DNA of 64,000 bases from Synaphobranchus kaupii. Its lineage: Eukaryota; Chordata; Actinopteri; Anguilliformes; Synaphobranchidae. The DNA lies in the NCBI GenBank assembly GCA_029718625.1, contig CM056391.1, positions 720,162 through 784,161 on the forward strand. Reading direction: 5' to 3'. Every line of letters starts with the position of its first letter. Within the stretch, counting starts at the first letter, position 1. Under the pieces are notes generated by a model. That model had not been told where the DNA came from, made no database searches, and worked only from the letters and a program-made list of their open reading frames with translations. Below, piece by piece: positions 1 through 12,856 of this stretch. Position numbers and translations under genes: made by a program.

Positions 1-1745
1 AACCACAAGCTGTCTGCTTGCTGTCTCTTTGATCTTCTGTTTGCAACTCTTCACAATCATTGTCCTTATACTGGAACTGCCAGGTAATAAAATAAAATAA
101 AATAAAAAAAGCTTATGTATGTGTAATATATTATATATTAAATATGTATAACTGGTGAGAACAGATTCACCTAAAACTTGTTATATAAATAATATCCAAC
201 ATCAACAATATACACACAGCATTACTATGTTATAAAGCAATGCTGACTACATTTCTTTTATTACATTTAATCTGTTCAGCTTGCAAATTCATCACACTGC
301 TCTCAAAAATGTTATTGTTTTCAATGTTACAATAACTTTTGTGACAAAACTGATTTTCCTTTTTAGTAAATTTAGTCATTTAATAACCCTATGAGGATAT
401 TTTCCTTAAAAAATAAAAATTCCCCTGCAAGAGAGTACAATTTAGGAACTTTCCAATAAAAGGACAAGTTTATTGTATGCATATGTAAAACATTACTATT
501 ATAATTATTATTAAGGTGATGAAAACTCACTCCCAGCCACTTCAGAGGGAGGAATTTGAGCTTCTGAACTTTGTGTTTGTGAAGGATTTCCTCCCATAAT
601 GAAATCCCTGCTCTTTATTTTTTCATAATTCAGCTCTCTAAGCTGACTACTCTCTTATATCTCTGAGAGTGGTCATAAATGCCTGTACGTGCACGTCCAT
701 CACTGTGAAGTTTCGCTGAGTTACCAAACTTTGACAGCAAATGGAGCGGAGTGAGAACTTTCAATGTGTGTTAAAGCAAAGTGACAAAAAAAAATGGAGA
801 TACAAGGTATCTATGCCATGACATCAAATATATGCAGTGCTGTCAGGTGCCACAGGACTATGTATACTGTAATAAAGTACACATTACCTTACATTAACTT
901 AGCACACACCTATATCCTCAACCACTCACACCAGTAAGAGGATCCACATGATTGATATAAGTAGCAGAGAAACAGTTCAGGCCAACAGCACTCTTATAAT
1001 CGAGACAGTGTATGTATAAACTCGCTAAAGTGCTAATGCAGGTTAACTACGCCAACGCAGAACAATGACACAATTGTGAACACGTACTATAGAATAAGTG
1101 ATAATACCAAAACAATCACCAAGTCGACACAGTAGCACGCAAGGTGGGCAAATGAGTTGGGCTCAGAGGCCGAGAGGCAGCTGGCGAAGAGCTAGCGAGT
1201 AAGGACAAAGAATGTGGCGTTTTTTTACCGAAACTTTCCGTTACATTGACATTGCCTTCCTGCAGCTACCACAGCTCAGAGTAGTCAATCATTTTTTTGG
1301 GCGGCGCCCAAGTTCCTGTAGACTCGTTACGGCCGCCAACAGAAATCCGTCAATCTATCCCAAACAGAGGACACCTTTGGACAGGCTAAAAGCAGAGCCT
1401 CTAACTGTCTGTGGAGCTGGAAGCTGGTGGAAGTGTGCGCAGAAGATAAGAGGTAATACCCGACCTGAAAGTCTATATGATTATGGTAGTAACTCAGTGA
1501 GCTCTTTATAGCAGGCTGTCCGGACACGGGTGCCAAGTTTAAAAGCATCCTTTGCCACAAGCTTTGTACCATTGAGTGAACCTCCCCTCCGATTACCAAG
1601 ATATGTTGACACTGAAGGATGAGCCTTGTCAAATTACAGAACTGGGGAAATCTTACTGTATTCTGTAAAAGAATCCAAATGTATTTTGTGTAGACATGGA
1701 GTTAGAGGGCAATGTAGCGAGTTAGAAAGTCACAATGGGAGGGGT
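1..1745. other. no gene seen
   Basis: AT-rich sequence with short frames only. Nothing recognisable. Confidence 0.6.
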
Positions 1746-1965
1746 TGTTGCTAAGTGGTTTGTCCTGTTGCTAAGTGGTTTGTCCTGTTGCTAAGTGGTT
1801 CGTCCTGTTAAGGCTCTGTTCCAGTGTGGTATCGAATCGGCCCTGTATCGTACCAGGCCAGTCCCAGCATGTGGCCAGCAGCTCTGCAGGGCGACCCATG
1901 TAGTTAAGGACGTCCCTGTATCATTGCTCATCGGCACCCCCTTCTGGTCAGTTGGGACAGCCACA
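1746..1965 (+). mobile_element. SINE copy with a triplicated 20-bp head
   Basis: Three copies of a 20-base unit containing GTTGCTAAGTGGTT precede GTTAAGGCTCTGTTCCAGTG, then GGTATCGAATCGGCC (B-box region), then GGCCAGCAGCTCTGCAGGGC. The body corresponds to the SINE at 15.77 kb. Confidence 0.6.
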
Positions 1966-3957
1966 GTCTGCTTCCTCGAGCTGCACATGAAATATTTTCT
2001 ATATGAAGTACTGCAAACTCAAATTGAGGAGGAGGCTTTAGCGTTGGGCTCGTCTTGAGGATTCCAAATGAGGAGAAATAGGCCAAAACATGTTGCTGTG
2101 GCTCTATGCTGTGACCGTTGATGTCCACTAGTTGCATTTATAAGGGAAGGTACTCACAGCTAGTTTTCCTGAGTAAGGGTGATCAGCAGAGCTAATGAAT
2201 TGTACCGATTTGAAAATCATTCCCTCGCTAACACTAATTAATATTATAATTTCGCCCAGCGTGCTCTTATAAATTTACGTTGCCTCTTCTGCAAACCTAC
2301 ACGGTCTTCAATATTTTATACGAGCAACGAAGGCGGCGATATAAGAAGAGTGGCGGTAAAACCATGTGCGCCAGGACTCGTCGCTTTCAGCAGGGTGGCA
2401 CCCGCCAGTGATTTACCGCGATCGCACAGGCCGACCAAGAGGAGAGCGTCGACCAATCAGAACGGATCTGCCGGTAATCATAAGCGCACACGGCCAGCCT
2501 TGCAGACGGAAAGATCTAGAAAGCTCAGCGGCCTTCATTACAGGGCCTCCTGTCTCAGTTAATCAGCTCCGCCACAGATTTACCTCTTTCTCTGCTGACA
2601 ATGAATCAGCGGACCTTTGGTGTAATAAGATGTCAGGGCTGGATATTATGGCATTAAAGCGAATGTGATCGTCTCCGGATAAGAGCCGTATTCGCATTCT
2701 CGTAAGATGAGTAAATGCACTGTAAAGCTGCCAAGGAATCCGGGCGGTGCGGAGCGCTGATATGAAGCTCACCAGGGCTGCCAGGGCTAGCAGGCCTTTG
2801 CGATGAGCAAATTAAGTCCAATGTCCAATCAAAAATACCCTAGAACAGTACAAGCAATGCACCAGAAAGCCAAAAAACATTGCAGCCAAATCCAAGAGAA
2901 CTTTTGTACTTCATTCATCAACCAAAATGGGTTTACCAAACAATAAATTAGTAGAACATAACAAAAAAAAAAGTACACACTGCCCCGGACTTCCAACAAT
3001 GTTTAACACTGAACCAGTAGACGCCAAAGACTTACTGCGCAGGGCTTGTTCCACACAACAGGCTGAAGCAGGTGGAGTTCATAATGCTACATTTTCTTAA
3101 AAGAAAAAATATGTTAGATTATACTGTGGACTTCCATCAAAATTCCAAATGACAGTTAACCGGGTTTCCAAGGCAACATGTTTCCATGACACAGGATCAT
3201 GGGGGGGGGGGGGGGGGGGGGGTAATAGTATTCCATCCCGTAGTAGGAAAGGAGAAAGTGCCATTTACTCACCTGTTTCTCAGAACCACAGCTGTCACCC
3301 GCCGTCTGAAAGCAACACGACCTTTGACCCGTACGTGTCCACAGAGTCCCATGCGATGAAGGAAATGGCTGAGACAGAAGCCCCACACATGCCCCATGTG
3401 ACCCCCAAGGCAACTGCACCCCCCCAAGCCAGCAGTTATTCTCTAGGACCCTGCATGCCTTGCACTTCATGTGGCCAAAGCAGTTTGGTAGGGAAGGGAT
3501 TTTACAGCCCACAGAATGATTGGACTCTTTTCGTCTTATTCTCTTTGAATTTCATGTGGACCGAGTGCATCCAAAGATCTCTGTTACCTTCTTTGTATTA
3601 GTGCATTTTCCCCCATTTCTCCCGAACATGGAACCCCCAATTCTGTATACATCAGCACTCACTGCTGCCAAACTCTGTTATGAATTCAGGACAGCGCATA
3701 CAGAGGGCATGTGAAGTGGCCGCTGTGGTTCACAAGTCTGGTTTGCACAGACACGAGTCAGAGGAAGACACTTCACGCGCAGTGACTTCAGGGCACCTAT
3801 TCCACCAGCAGGGGTTGCTGGAGTGCGATGAAATGACGTTACCCGTTACATTAGTCACATGGTAGACGCTCTTATCCAGATAAACCTACAGTAGACACTC
3901 TTGACCAGCAGACACTCGTATTCAGTAGACACCCTCGTGTACAGTAGACACTCATAT
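1966..3957. other. no gene seen
   Basis: Frames of up to 150 codons (3,149-3,601) span the poly-G run and have no family-like features. Nothing else is recognised. Confidence 0.6.
3200..3222 (+). repeat. poly-G run, about 23 bases
   Basis: Pure G run, with another similar run on the C strand at about 46,317-46,345. Length in the assembly is unreliable for such runs. Confidence 0.9.
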
Positions 3958-4125
3958 CCACCTGACTGAAACCCATCCCTGAGCAATGGTAGAACCAGTT
4001 GTGCATCACCCTGTAGGGTCGCCCGCCTCAGTCGGCGTTGGCGTGGTCTGGATTTCATACCAGACTGAGGGGCTCATCCACGCACTAGAACAGCACCTTA
4101 ACAGTCTGAGTAACCCAGGAGCCAA
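3958..4125 (-). mobile_element. SINE copy that carries one copy of the 48-bp unit amplified at 29.5 kb
   Basis: On the minus strand it reads GTTAAGGTGCTGTTCTAGTG, CGTGGATGAGCCCCTCAGTC, TGGTATGAAATCC, then CCAACGCCGACTGAGGCGGG. Bases 4,055-4,102 are a 48-base segment collinear with the unit of the 29.5-30.5 kb minisatellite. A SINE-tail-like TAGACGCTCTTATCCAG lies just upstream at 3,863-3,879. Confidence 0.65.
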
Positions 4126-5837
4126 CACCGTTCTCTTCCGATAGCTCATTATGTGTTCTGCCAATATGCTTTTATGGCCGAGTCCTGAAGCGAAATGCTA
4201 AAAGCTTTTGGATAAAACAGACAGTAAAATTGGCAATGAAAGTGTACCCACTGACAGGAGTGGGGGCCATTATGAAATGCATATAGTAGATTATTACACT
4301 TACTGTTGTCTTGTGAAAAGCCCTTTTCACATCAAAAATGCATCAGCAGACAACATGACAATGGTGGGTTTTCATTAAAAAAAAGTCCAGGCGACATGGT
4401 CCACATCAAGCAAATTAATTGACCATTTTGATAAAAGCCAGTGATGAGGAGTTTGAATAAATCTGCCTCCTCTGTAAACTCAGGACTTTGAGATCTGACT
4501 GAATCTCAGAGACTCCAGCAGCTGTCAGCAAGAGTTATAAAAACTCAATAGTTCACACATTGAACAAAATTTATTCTGAAAACATTTGAAAACTGTCTTG
4601 TTGGCTGATGGCTTTTTGATCTGAAAAATACGCACACACACACGTACAGACAGACACACACACACACACACACACACACACAAGCAAGCAAACAAGCACG
4701 CACACACACAGCTGTTGCACTGCGTCATCGTGTATTACTGGCAGAGAAAGCAATCTATTGTCTGAGTGAGCTACTGTTCCATGCACACAGCTAGCGAGGT
4801 AGAAAATAAGACCATTTACCTACCACCAGGTAACATCTTTCTGTATGACAAGCATGACTTCCTCAAAACAAAGTCTTTATTTCTGCGTTCATGTTGCTAC
4901 CCGTTTCATATTTCGGTTACAAACATTTTTGTGTGCTTTCCTAATAAAAGCCAGCAAGAACAAATAAATGATAAATTTGAGAGACATTTGTACATTTACG
5001 ACTCGTCTGTAAATGTACATTTATAAGAGATTGTGAAAGCACAGCTGCCAGGCAGCAGGGTACATTCTGAAAGGGGAGAGAGCTGAAAAACAACCACTTT
5101 TATATCTAGAAAAAAACACCTGGATGACACCCCATGTCCTTTTCCATCTCTCACCTCCACCGCCCCCCCCCCCCTTCCCCTTCTCTCCTCAAACAAGTCT
5201 AATATGTCACAGTAGCTTTGAGTGACATGTGACCCTAAGAAAAGCCCTCTCATATGTATCAAGATGTTGTGCAGCAGTGCAGTATCAACATCTTAAAGCA
5301 GCAGAGATTTGTATACGTGACCAAGTGTTGCGAAGTGTCACAATATATTAATATACTGCATTTATTTTAAAATATTTTTTTCTGTATGGGAATGCAATGC
5401 CACCATTATGATTAATAGAGAAACTGTTGTATGATGCATTTCCTACATTTACAATTAACAGTAGATAGACAGCCAGGTGACATGAAGATCTAATGGATCT
5501 AATGATGTTCTTCCAGGAAAATGCTAAATATTATCATTTCAAAGTGTCACGAACCATTCAATTGAACAGAGCAAACATTTAGTGTTAAATCAACATCACA
5601 TAGAGCACATTTTACTCGGATAGAATACATTTATACCCCTTTTGGACTCACACAAACAGTGCTTGAGTTGCATTAGCACTGCACACTTCACTGTGAACGA
5701 GGCACAACAAGTTTAGCTTTGAGAGTGCACTGCGGAAAAACACGAGAGAAAAAATGCAGAACAGAGGGGGAGCTGGGAGATTCGGCCCTGAGACTGACGT
5801 ACATTAACACTGGGTTCAGCCCTGAGATACCATCCAG
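4126..5837. other. no gene seen
   Basis: Apart from the CA tract at 4.63 kb and a short C run at 5,164-5,174, no structure was found. Confidence 0.6.
4628..4710 (+). repeat. interrupted (CA)n microsatellite
   Basis: CA runs are interrupted by GTACAGACAGA and AAGCAAGCAAACAAGCACG. Confidence 0.9.
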
Positions 5838-6596
5838 GGGCAGGTGAGCGGCGGTGGCAGGTAAGCGGTGGTGGCAGGTAAGCGGTGGGGGCAGGTAAGC
5901 GGTGGGGGCAGGTAAGCGGTGGTGGCAGGTAAGCGGTGGGGGCAGGTGAGCGGTAGGGGCAGGTAAGCGGTGGGGGCAGGTAAGCGGCGGGGGCAGGTAA
6001 GCGGCGGGGGCAGGTAAGCGGCGGGGGCAGGTAAGCGGTGGGGGCAGGTGAGCGGCGGGGCAGGTAAGCGGCGGGGGCAGGTAAGCGGTGGGGGCAGGTA
6101 AGCGGTGGGGGCAGGTAAGCGGCGGGGGCAGGTGAGCGGTGGGGGCAGGTGAGCGGCGGGGCAGGTAAGCGGCGGGGGCAGGTAAGCGGTGGGGGCAGGT
6201 AAGCGGTGGGGGCAGGTGAGCGGCGGGGCAGGTAAGCGGTGGGGGCAGGTAAGCGGTGGGGGCAGGTAAGCGGCGGGGCAGGTAATCGGTGGGAGCAGGT
6301 AAGCGGTGGGGCAGGTAAGCGGCGGGGCAGGTAAGCGGTGGGAGCAGGTAAGCGGTGGGGCAGGTGAGCGGTGGGGGCAGGTAAGCGGTGGGGGCAGGTA
6401 AGCGGCGGGGCAGGTAAGCGGTGGGGGCAGGTAAGCGGTGGGGGCAGGTAAGCGGTGGGGGCAGGTAAGCGGCGGGGCAGGTAAGCGGTGGGGGCAGGTG
6501 AGCGGTGGGGGCAGGTGAGCGGCGGGGCAGGTAAGCGGTGGGGGCAGGTGAGCGGTGGGGGCAGGTGAGCGGTGGGGGCAGGTGAGCGGTGGGGGC
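5838..6596 (+). repeat. 16-17 bp G-rich minisatellite, about 45 copies
   Basis: The unit is GGTGGGGGCAGGTAAGC with R/Y variants; the single-base length difference is in the G run. Almost every unit contains CAG|GTAAGC or CAG|GTGAGC, a near-consensus 5' splice site. The minus strand is open in two frames (up to 304 codons of Pro-rich repeats) because the unit lacks stops; this is not a gene. Confidence 0.95.
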
Positions 6597-6650
6597 AACT
6601 GGCTTTAGAGAGCGATACGTGGTGCAAATCCTTGGGACCTTGTTGAAAAC

Positions 6651-6933
6651 GCTAGCACAACTCTATGGTAACCGGTAGCATCCACTACCAAACGCACTTA
6701 AACACTCCACAGTGCACCCAAAGCAAATAAAATATGACGAAAGTCTATCTGGGGAGCGATACTTTACGTTACCTACGAATGTATTGCCGGCACTCCACTT
6801 CAAAAATGATGGTATAAACACTCAAAATAACCCAGATAGACTGTCGTCGTATTTTATTTGCTTTGGGTGCACTGTGGAGTGTTTAAGTGCGTTTGGTAGT
6901 GGATGCTACTGGTTGCCATAGAGTTGCGCTAGC
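6651..6933. repeat. foldback: 103-bp inverted repeat arms with a 77-bp spacer
   Basis: Arm 6,651-6,753 is the near-perfect complement of 6,831-6,933. Both contain GCATCCACTACCAAACGCAC and CACAGTGCACCCAAAGCAAA in one sense or the other. The arms end in GCTAGC and CCCAGATAGA. The right flank continues to TTCCCAACTATCCCTTTAA at about 7,045-7,063, a terminus resembling fish DNA transposons. The structure is probably the core of a foldback or MITE-type element whose left side meets the 5.84-6.60 kb minisatellite. Confidence 0.8.
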
Positions 6934-8246
6934 ATTAGCAACGTGTGTATGTCCAAAAGAAGGGACAGCATGGAATTAGCTCAAAATGGTTTCCATCAAT
7001 CAACTACATCATGGGTAAGTCGTAATTGAGACATTTTGTCCAAAATTCCCAACTATCCCTTTAAATAACCAGACGGGCAGATGGGTGAGTTGGGGGGTTC
7101 AGAGGACAGGGGCATTCCCGGGGGGGTCTTTGTAATGGCCCTTCCTTTCCAATACTAGGACGGATCTCAAGGATGACTGGCAGCTCTCTCGCAGAGCCGG
7201 AATGGCGGCATCTTCCAGGGCACCACTTATGAGTGGAGTCGACCCTTGATTACCGTTTCCACATCAGGGCTCTTCCTGCCCACTGGGCACAGGGCTCCAG
7301 AATGATGTCAGAGAGCGGTCTTGCCCTGGCGGCTGTGTCCCTCCACTACCAATTGGACTGAGAATAATCGCTCATCACATGGGAAGAAGTTTGTGCCCAA
7401 GCAAACTGAACCAAGGCGCTAAAAACCTAAACTTAAAAACTACGTAGGTACAAAATAAAGGTGCGACACTCACTCGTAAGAAAAAACTAATTTGCTTAAT
7501 TACTTTATTAATAAAGGTGTGTCATTTGGGCCAGCCTGGTCTTCATCAGATAATAACCACATAATTGTTCATTAACCTGCACCTCTACCGCTAACAATTA
7601 GCCCTTTATTTGTTTCCTGCTCCATAAAAAAACTGAAAGCAAATCATATTACTATTCAGGTGACAGGCGGCACGGTATAAAAATGTCGCTCAGGCTAATT
7701 GGCTGTGAAGAACGCTCGGCAGGTGTTAATGATTTTATGATGATTAGTGCAGAAGAGGAGCCTCGTTGGATCTCCAGAGTATCCGACACTTCCCACAAAA
7801 AAAGAAAAATATATTATTAAAATCATTTTTAAAAACCCTCAGTTGAGGTAAAAGAATAGCAGTGCGATCGATTGCGCTGGGACAGAACGACGTGTGTAAA
7901 ATGGCTCGGCGCGCGCCTCCTCATGGCTACCCCTCAAAGCGTTGTGCTTTTCAGCACTTAGAAGTCTCATTAACTTTAATTGCGCCCCTTCGGCAGCTCC
8001 AAGGCTCCCCGTGTTTGTTTTGAAATGTTGTGATTTCTGAAAGCGGGTTATTGTTCCTGAAAGATTTTCTGCATTCTGCATGCTACCTGTCGAACATGCA
8101 TCCAGACCTCCACAAAAAATACTTATAAAGTACTGCCACTATAAAACTATTTTTAAAGAAACTTTAAGCTGATGACCATATACCGTTTAAGGCCACACGA
8201 TTTCCTTTCCTCCAAGTGTATGTTGAGATTCCCCTGGCTGGTATTA

Positions 8247-8249
<3 letters not shown>

Positions 8250-8280
<31 letters not shown>

Positions 8281-8437
8281 TTTACGTCATACCCACAGAA
8301 AATTCTTCTTTGATAAATCAACTCTAGGCCTACAGTAGATCCTTCTCGGAGTCAAACTGCAATGTATTTTATCAGAGTTGATACAAGACATTTTTCTGTG
8401 TAACTGGTTTTCACCAAGGGTATGACATGTGAAACAC

Positions 8438-8489
<52 letters not shown>

Positions 8490-8494
8490 CGTAT
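8250..8494 (+). repeat. (GT)n and (CA)n microsatellites facing each other
   Basis: (GT)n lies at about 8,250-8,278 and (CA)n at about 8,438-8,494. They are complementary dinucleotide runs about 160 bases apart and could form a hairpin. Confidence 0.9.
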
Positions 8495-9072
8495 ATATTG
8501 TGTATCATGTCTGCAGAACGCGTTATGATCACTTATAGCTGTAAAATCACCATATGCTTCCTGTGACATGTGACCCTTCAAACTCTGCCCCCTGCCAGCT
8601 CTACTCAAGATGGCCACCAGAGAGCACAGATTAAATCTTACAAAAACAGCCAGAGGAGAGGCTCATGAAGTGCTTGGAATCGCACATCACGTGGTTCATC
8701 TCCAGGTCGTAGCCCCTCTCTGCACAGAGTATCCTTGGTGTGAACATCACACTACCTACCGCTGACAAATAATCGTTACGATCTGTATCTTTATACCAAA
8801 TCTACCTGTGATAACCCGGTTCTTCACCTTGACTGCGGGGGTCATCCACCCCTCTTTTCTACAAAGCCTTGAATCTGATCGCTGATACGCAAATCCTTCT
8901 CGACTTGCCCCACTGAATGATAAATGAGTTCAGCTCTTGTAATGTGTTTCTCAGTATAAAGTCAGGACATATAGAGACATACGCAGCTCACACCAGCCTA
9001 TAGAAAGTGAAGAACTAATAGATATTCTGGTACATAGAGTGACCTGCTTATTCAAGTAATGGGAAGTAAGGG

Positions 9073-9213
9073 CAGAGGTGGAAAATCCAGGTTCAGAAAG
9101 TAAAATTCTTTCCTAGTATTTAGTTCCAGTCACCTCAATTTGCTCATTAGCACAATTCTTCAGCCAGGAGCAGCAGGACTTTTACTTTCTGACCCCTGGA
9201 CTTTACCCCTCTG
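9073..9213. mobile_element. short MITE, hAT-like
   Basis: The left end CAGAGGTGGAAAATCCAGG and the complement of the right end (CAGAGGGGTAAAGTCCAGG) match well. Both continue into TCAGAAAGTAAAA. The 141-base element is flanked by AGTAAGGG and AGCAGGGG, which share 6 of 8 bases and may be an old 8-bp target duplication. Confidence 0.7.
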
Positions 9214-10493
9214 AGCAGGGGTTTGTCCTTGATTTCTGATTGAATATGCTGTGATTGTGTCCCTAATAATTATTAGATTAACAATAATAATTATATTAAA
9301 ACAAACAAAATTAGAAAATTGTAACTTTTTCACCGGCATGTTACCGACAAATTAATCAAAGTCATCAAAGTTTTACACTGTCCTGGGAAGTTTATCTTAA
9401 ATTTCTTAGGGAAAAATTAAAGGTGTTAACTCATTCCTGAGTGAGAATTAAAGGTGTGCTTTAAGGCTTTGCAACAAACCAGATCTCCACAACTGAAGAA
9501 CAGGTGTCTAAAGCCCCTTTCACACACACAACCCATAACATTGCCGGCTTCGATTATCCGGGTTAGGTAGTGGTCTAGTGTGTCACATGACATGACCGTT
9601 CAGGACAGAATAGGCAAGGCATGTCTAAAATTTCAGTAACATTTACGGGTTGAGATGCACGAGTGAAAGGAGTTTAAGCTACTGGGTAATTATGTTGCGT
9701 TATATTGTGTTGAAAACATCCTCTAAAGTGTTCAGTCTGAGTGGAAAAGAAAAGAAGATTTCTTCTCAGATAAACAAGGCAGACGGCAGGACGGAGCTTG
9801 GCTCTGTCCCTCAAAAGCCAAGTAATTACAGCAACCTGTAGTCATAAGATGTGGCTTAAACGTGTAAGGACTGTACAGGCACAGTGAATAGAGCCCTTTC
9901 CAACAGCTTATGTGGATTTTAACTGATGGGAGGCTAAACCTGTGGAAATAACCATCCTGAACTAGGCTTATGAACTCCTTTCATATTATATCACACCATG
10001 AAAAAAAATAGGACGTAGCCTACGGCTCCACTGTCCTTTCCTTTTAGTACATATGCAATATACTGTATAAATGTCTATATTTATTCAGCATATTGCTTCA
10101 ATTTTGAAGGGCAATCTGCATCAAATATACTGTATATAAGATATATATATACAGTATATATACATATACTGTATATATATATATTCCCTTTGAATATCCA
10201 TATGGGAATTTGTTTTCCTTCTGACTGTCAGAAAAAGGTATATTTACTTCCACAGTCAAATTCAGCCCATCTCTCTCCTCAAAGTGTCAGTGGAGGAGAG
10301 CAAATTCTAAATGATTCTTCAGATGTTTCTCCTGCTGTTTCACTGGCCAGTTCTATTTTATTTTCCCCATGAAGCTTATGACCAAATAACCTTTTCATAT
10401 AACAGAAGGGTAAATTGTGACTCTCAGGCCCGACTAAATCAAACCCCAACATGTTTCCTCTGTAAAAACAACTTTCTTTTTCTTTTCATCTCT

Positions 10494-12856
10494 TACTGCC
10501 CACAGGACTGTCTCTATTACACAACCCCCTCTGCTGTATACTGCCCACAGGACTGTCTCTATTACACAACCCCCTCTGCTGTATACTGCCCACAGGACTG
10601 TCTCTATTACACAACCCCCTCTGCTGTATACTGCCCACAGGACTGTCTCTATTACACAACCCCCTCTGCAGTACTGCCCACAGGACTGTCTCTATTACAC
10701 AACCCCCTCTGCTGTACTGCCCACAGGACTGTCTCTATTACACAACCCCCTCTGCTGTACTGCCCACAGGACTGTCTCTATTACACAACCCCCTCTGCTG
10801 TACTGCCCACAGGACTGTCTCTATTACACAACCCCCTCTGCTGTACTGCCCACAGGACTGTCTCTATTACACAACCCCCTCTGCTGTACTGCCCACAGGA
10901 CTGTCTCTATTACACAACCCCCTCTGCTGTACTGCCCACAGGACTGTCTCTATTACACAACCCCCTCTGCTGTACTGCCCACAGGGCTGTCTCTATTACA
11001 CAACCCCCTCTGCTGTATACTGCCCACAGGACTGTCTCTATTACACAACCCCCTCTGCTGTATACTGCCCACAGGACTGTCTCTATTACACAACCCCCTC
11101 TGCTGTACTGCCCACAGGACTGTCTCTATTACACAACCCCCTCTGCTGTACTGCCCACAGGACTGTCTCTATTACACAACCCCCTCTGCTGTACTGCCCA
11201 CAGGACTGTCTCTATTACACAACCCCCTCTGCTGTACTGCCCACAGGACTGTCTCTATTACACAACCCCCTCTGCTGTATACTGCCCACAGGACTGCCTC
11301 TATTACACAACCCCCTCTGCTGTACTGCCCACAGGACTGTCTCTATTACACAACCCCCTCTGCTGTACTGCCCACAGGACTGTCTCTATTACACAACCCC
11401 CTCTGCTGTACTGCCCACAGGACTGTCTCTATTACACAACCGCCTCTGCTGTATACTGCCCACAGGACTGCCTCTATTACACAACCCCCTCTACTGTACT
11501 GCCCACAGGACTGTCTCTATTACACAACCCCCTCTGCTGTACTGCCCACAGGACTGTCTCTATTACACAACCCCCTCTGCTGTACTGCCCACAGGACTGT
11601 CTCTATTACACAACCCCCTCTGCTGTATACTGCCCACAGGACTGCCTCTATTACACAACCCCCTCTACTGTACTGCCCACAGGACTGTCTCTATTACACA
11701 ACCCCCTCTGCTGTACTGCCCACAGGACTGTCTCTATTACACAACCCCCTCTGCTGTACTGCCCACAGGACTGTCTCTATTATACAACCCCCTCTGCTGT
11801 ACTGCCCACAGGACTGTCTCTATTACACAACCCCCTCTGCTGTACTGCCCACAGGACTGTCTCTATTACACAACCCCCTCTGCTGTATACTGCCCACAGG
11901 ACTGCCTCTATTACACAACCCCCTCTGCTGTACTGCCCACAGGACTGTCTCTATTACACAACCCCCTCTGCTGTACTGCCCACAGGACTGTCTCTATTAC
12001 ACAACCCCCTCTGCTGTACTGCCCACAGGACTGTCTCTATTACACAACCGCCTCTGCTGTATACTGCCCACAGGACTGCCTCTATTACACAACCCCCTCT
12101 ACTGTACTGCCCACAGGACTGTCTCTATTACACAACCCCCTCTGCTGTACTGCCCACAGGACTGTCTCTATTACACAACCCCCTCTGCTGTACTGCCCAC
12201 AGGACTGTCTCTATTACACAACCCCCTCTGCTGTATACTGCCCACAGGACTGCCTCTATTACACAACCCCCTCTACTGTACTGCCCACAGGACTGTCTCT
12301 ATTACACAACCCCCTCTGCTGTACTGCCCACAGGACTGTCTCTATTACACAACCCCCTCTGCTGTACTGCCCACAGGACTGTCTCTATTATACAACCCCC
12401 TCTGCTGTACTGCCCACAGGACTGTCTCTATTACGCAACCCCCTCTGCTGTACTGCCCACAGGACTGTCTCTATTACACAACCCCCTCTGCTGTATACTG
12501 CCCACAGGACTGTCTCTATTACACAACCCCCTCTACTGTACTGCCCACAGGACTGTCTCTATTACACAACCCCCTCTGCTGTACTGCCCACAGGACTGTC
12601 TCTATTACACAACCCCCTCTGCTGTACTGCCCACAGGACTGTCTCTATTACACAACCCCCTCTGCTGTACTGCCCACAGGACTGTCTCTATTACACAACC
12701 CCCTCTGCTGTACTGCCCACAGGACTGTCTCTATTACACAACCCCCTCTGCTGTACTGCCCACAGGACTGTCTCTATTACACAACCCCCTCTGCTGTACT
12801 GCCCACAGGACTGTCTCTATTACACAACCCCCTCTGCTGTACTGCCCACAAGACTG
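10494..12856 (+). repeat. 43/45-bp minisatellite, about 54 copies, with higher-order repeats
   Basis: The unit is TACTGCCCACAGGACTGTCT, CTATTACACAACCCCCTCTG, CTG; some copies carry an extra TA (45 bases). No frame of the unit has a stop, so a spurious 862-codon frame spans the array. Marked variants (TGCCTC, CTACTG, ACCGCC, TATTATAC) recur at a 608-base period between about 11,270 and 12,490. Each unit contains a pyrimidine-rich stretch ending CCCACAG|G, which resembles a 3' splice site. Confidence 0.95.

Larger units (their letters stand above)
6934..10493. other. no gene; MITE and microsatellites only
   Basis: Contains the MITE at 9.07 kb, the GT/CA pair at 8.25 kb and an AT-repeat (TATATATACAGTATATA type) at 10,125-10,185. 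The stretch 9,510-9,560 (CCCCTTTCACACACACAACC) resembles a transposon edge but has no partner. Confidence 0.55.

Noticed and set aside
3149..3601. 150-codon frame spanning a poly-G run
   Set aside because: Low-complexity Gly run from the homopolymer; no family features and no splice context.
5838..6596. CRISPR-like array
   Set aside because: Units are contiguous without unique spacers; it is a minisatellite in vertebrate DNA.
5713..6627. Pro-rich secreted-like frame of 304 codons on the minus strand
   Set aside because: It consists of the 16-17 bp array; no signal peptide or start context.
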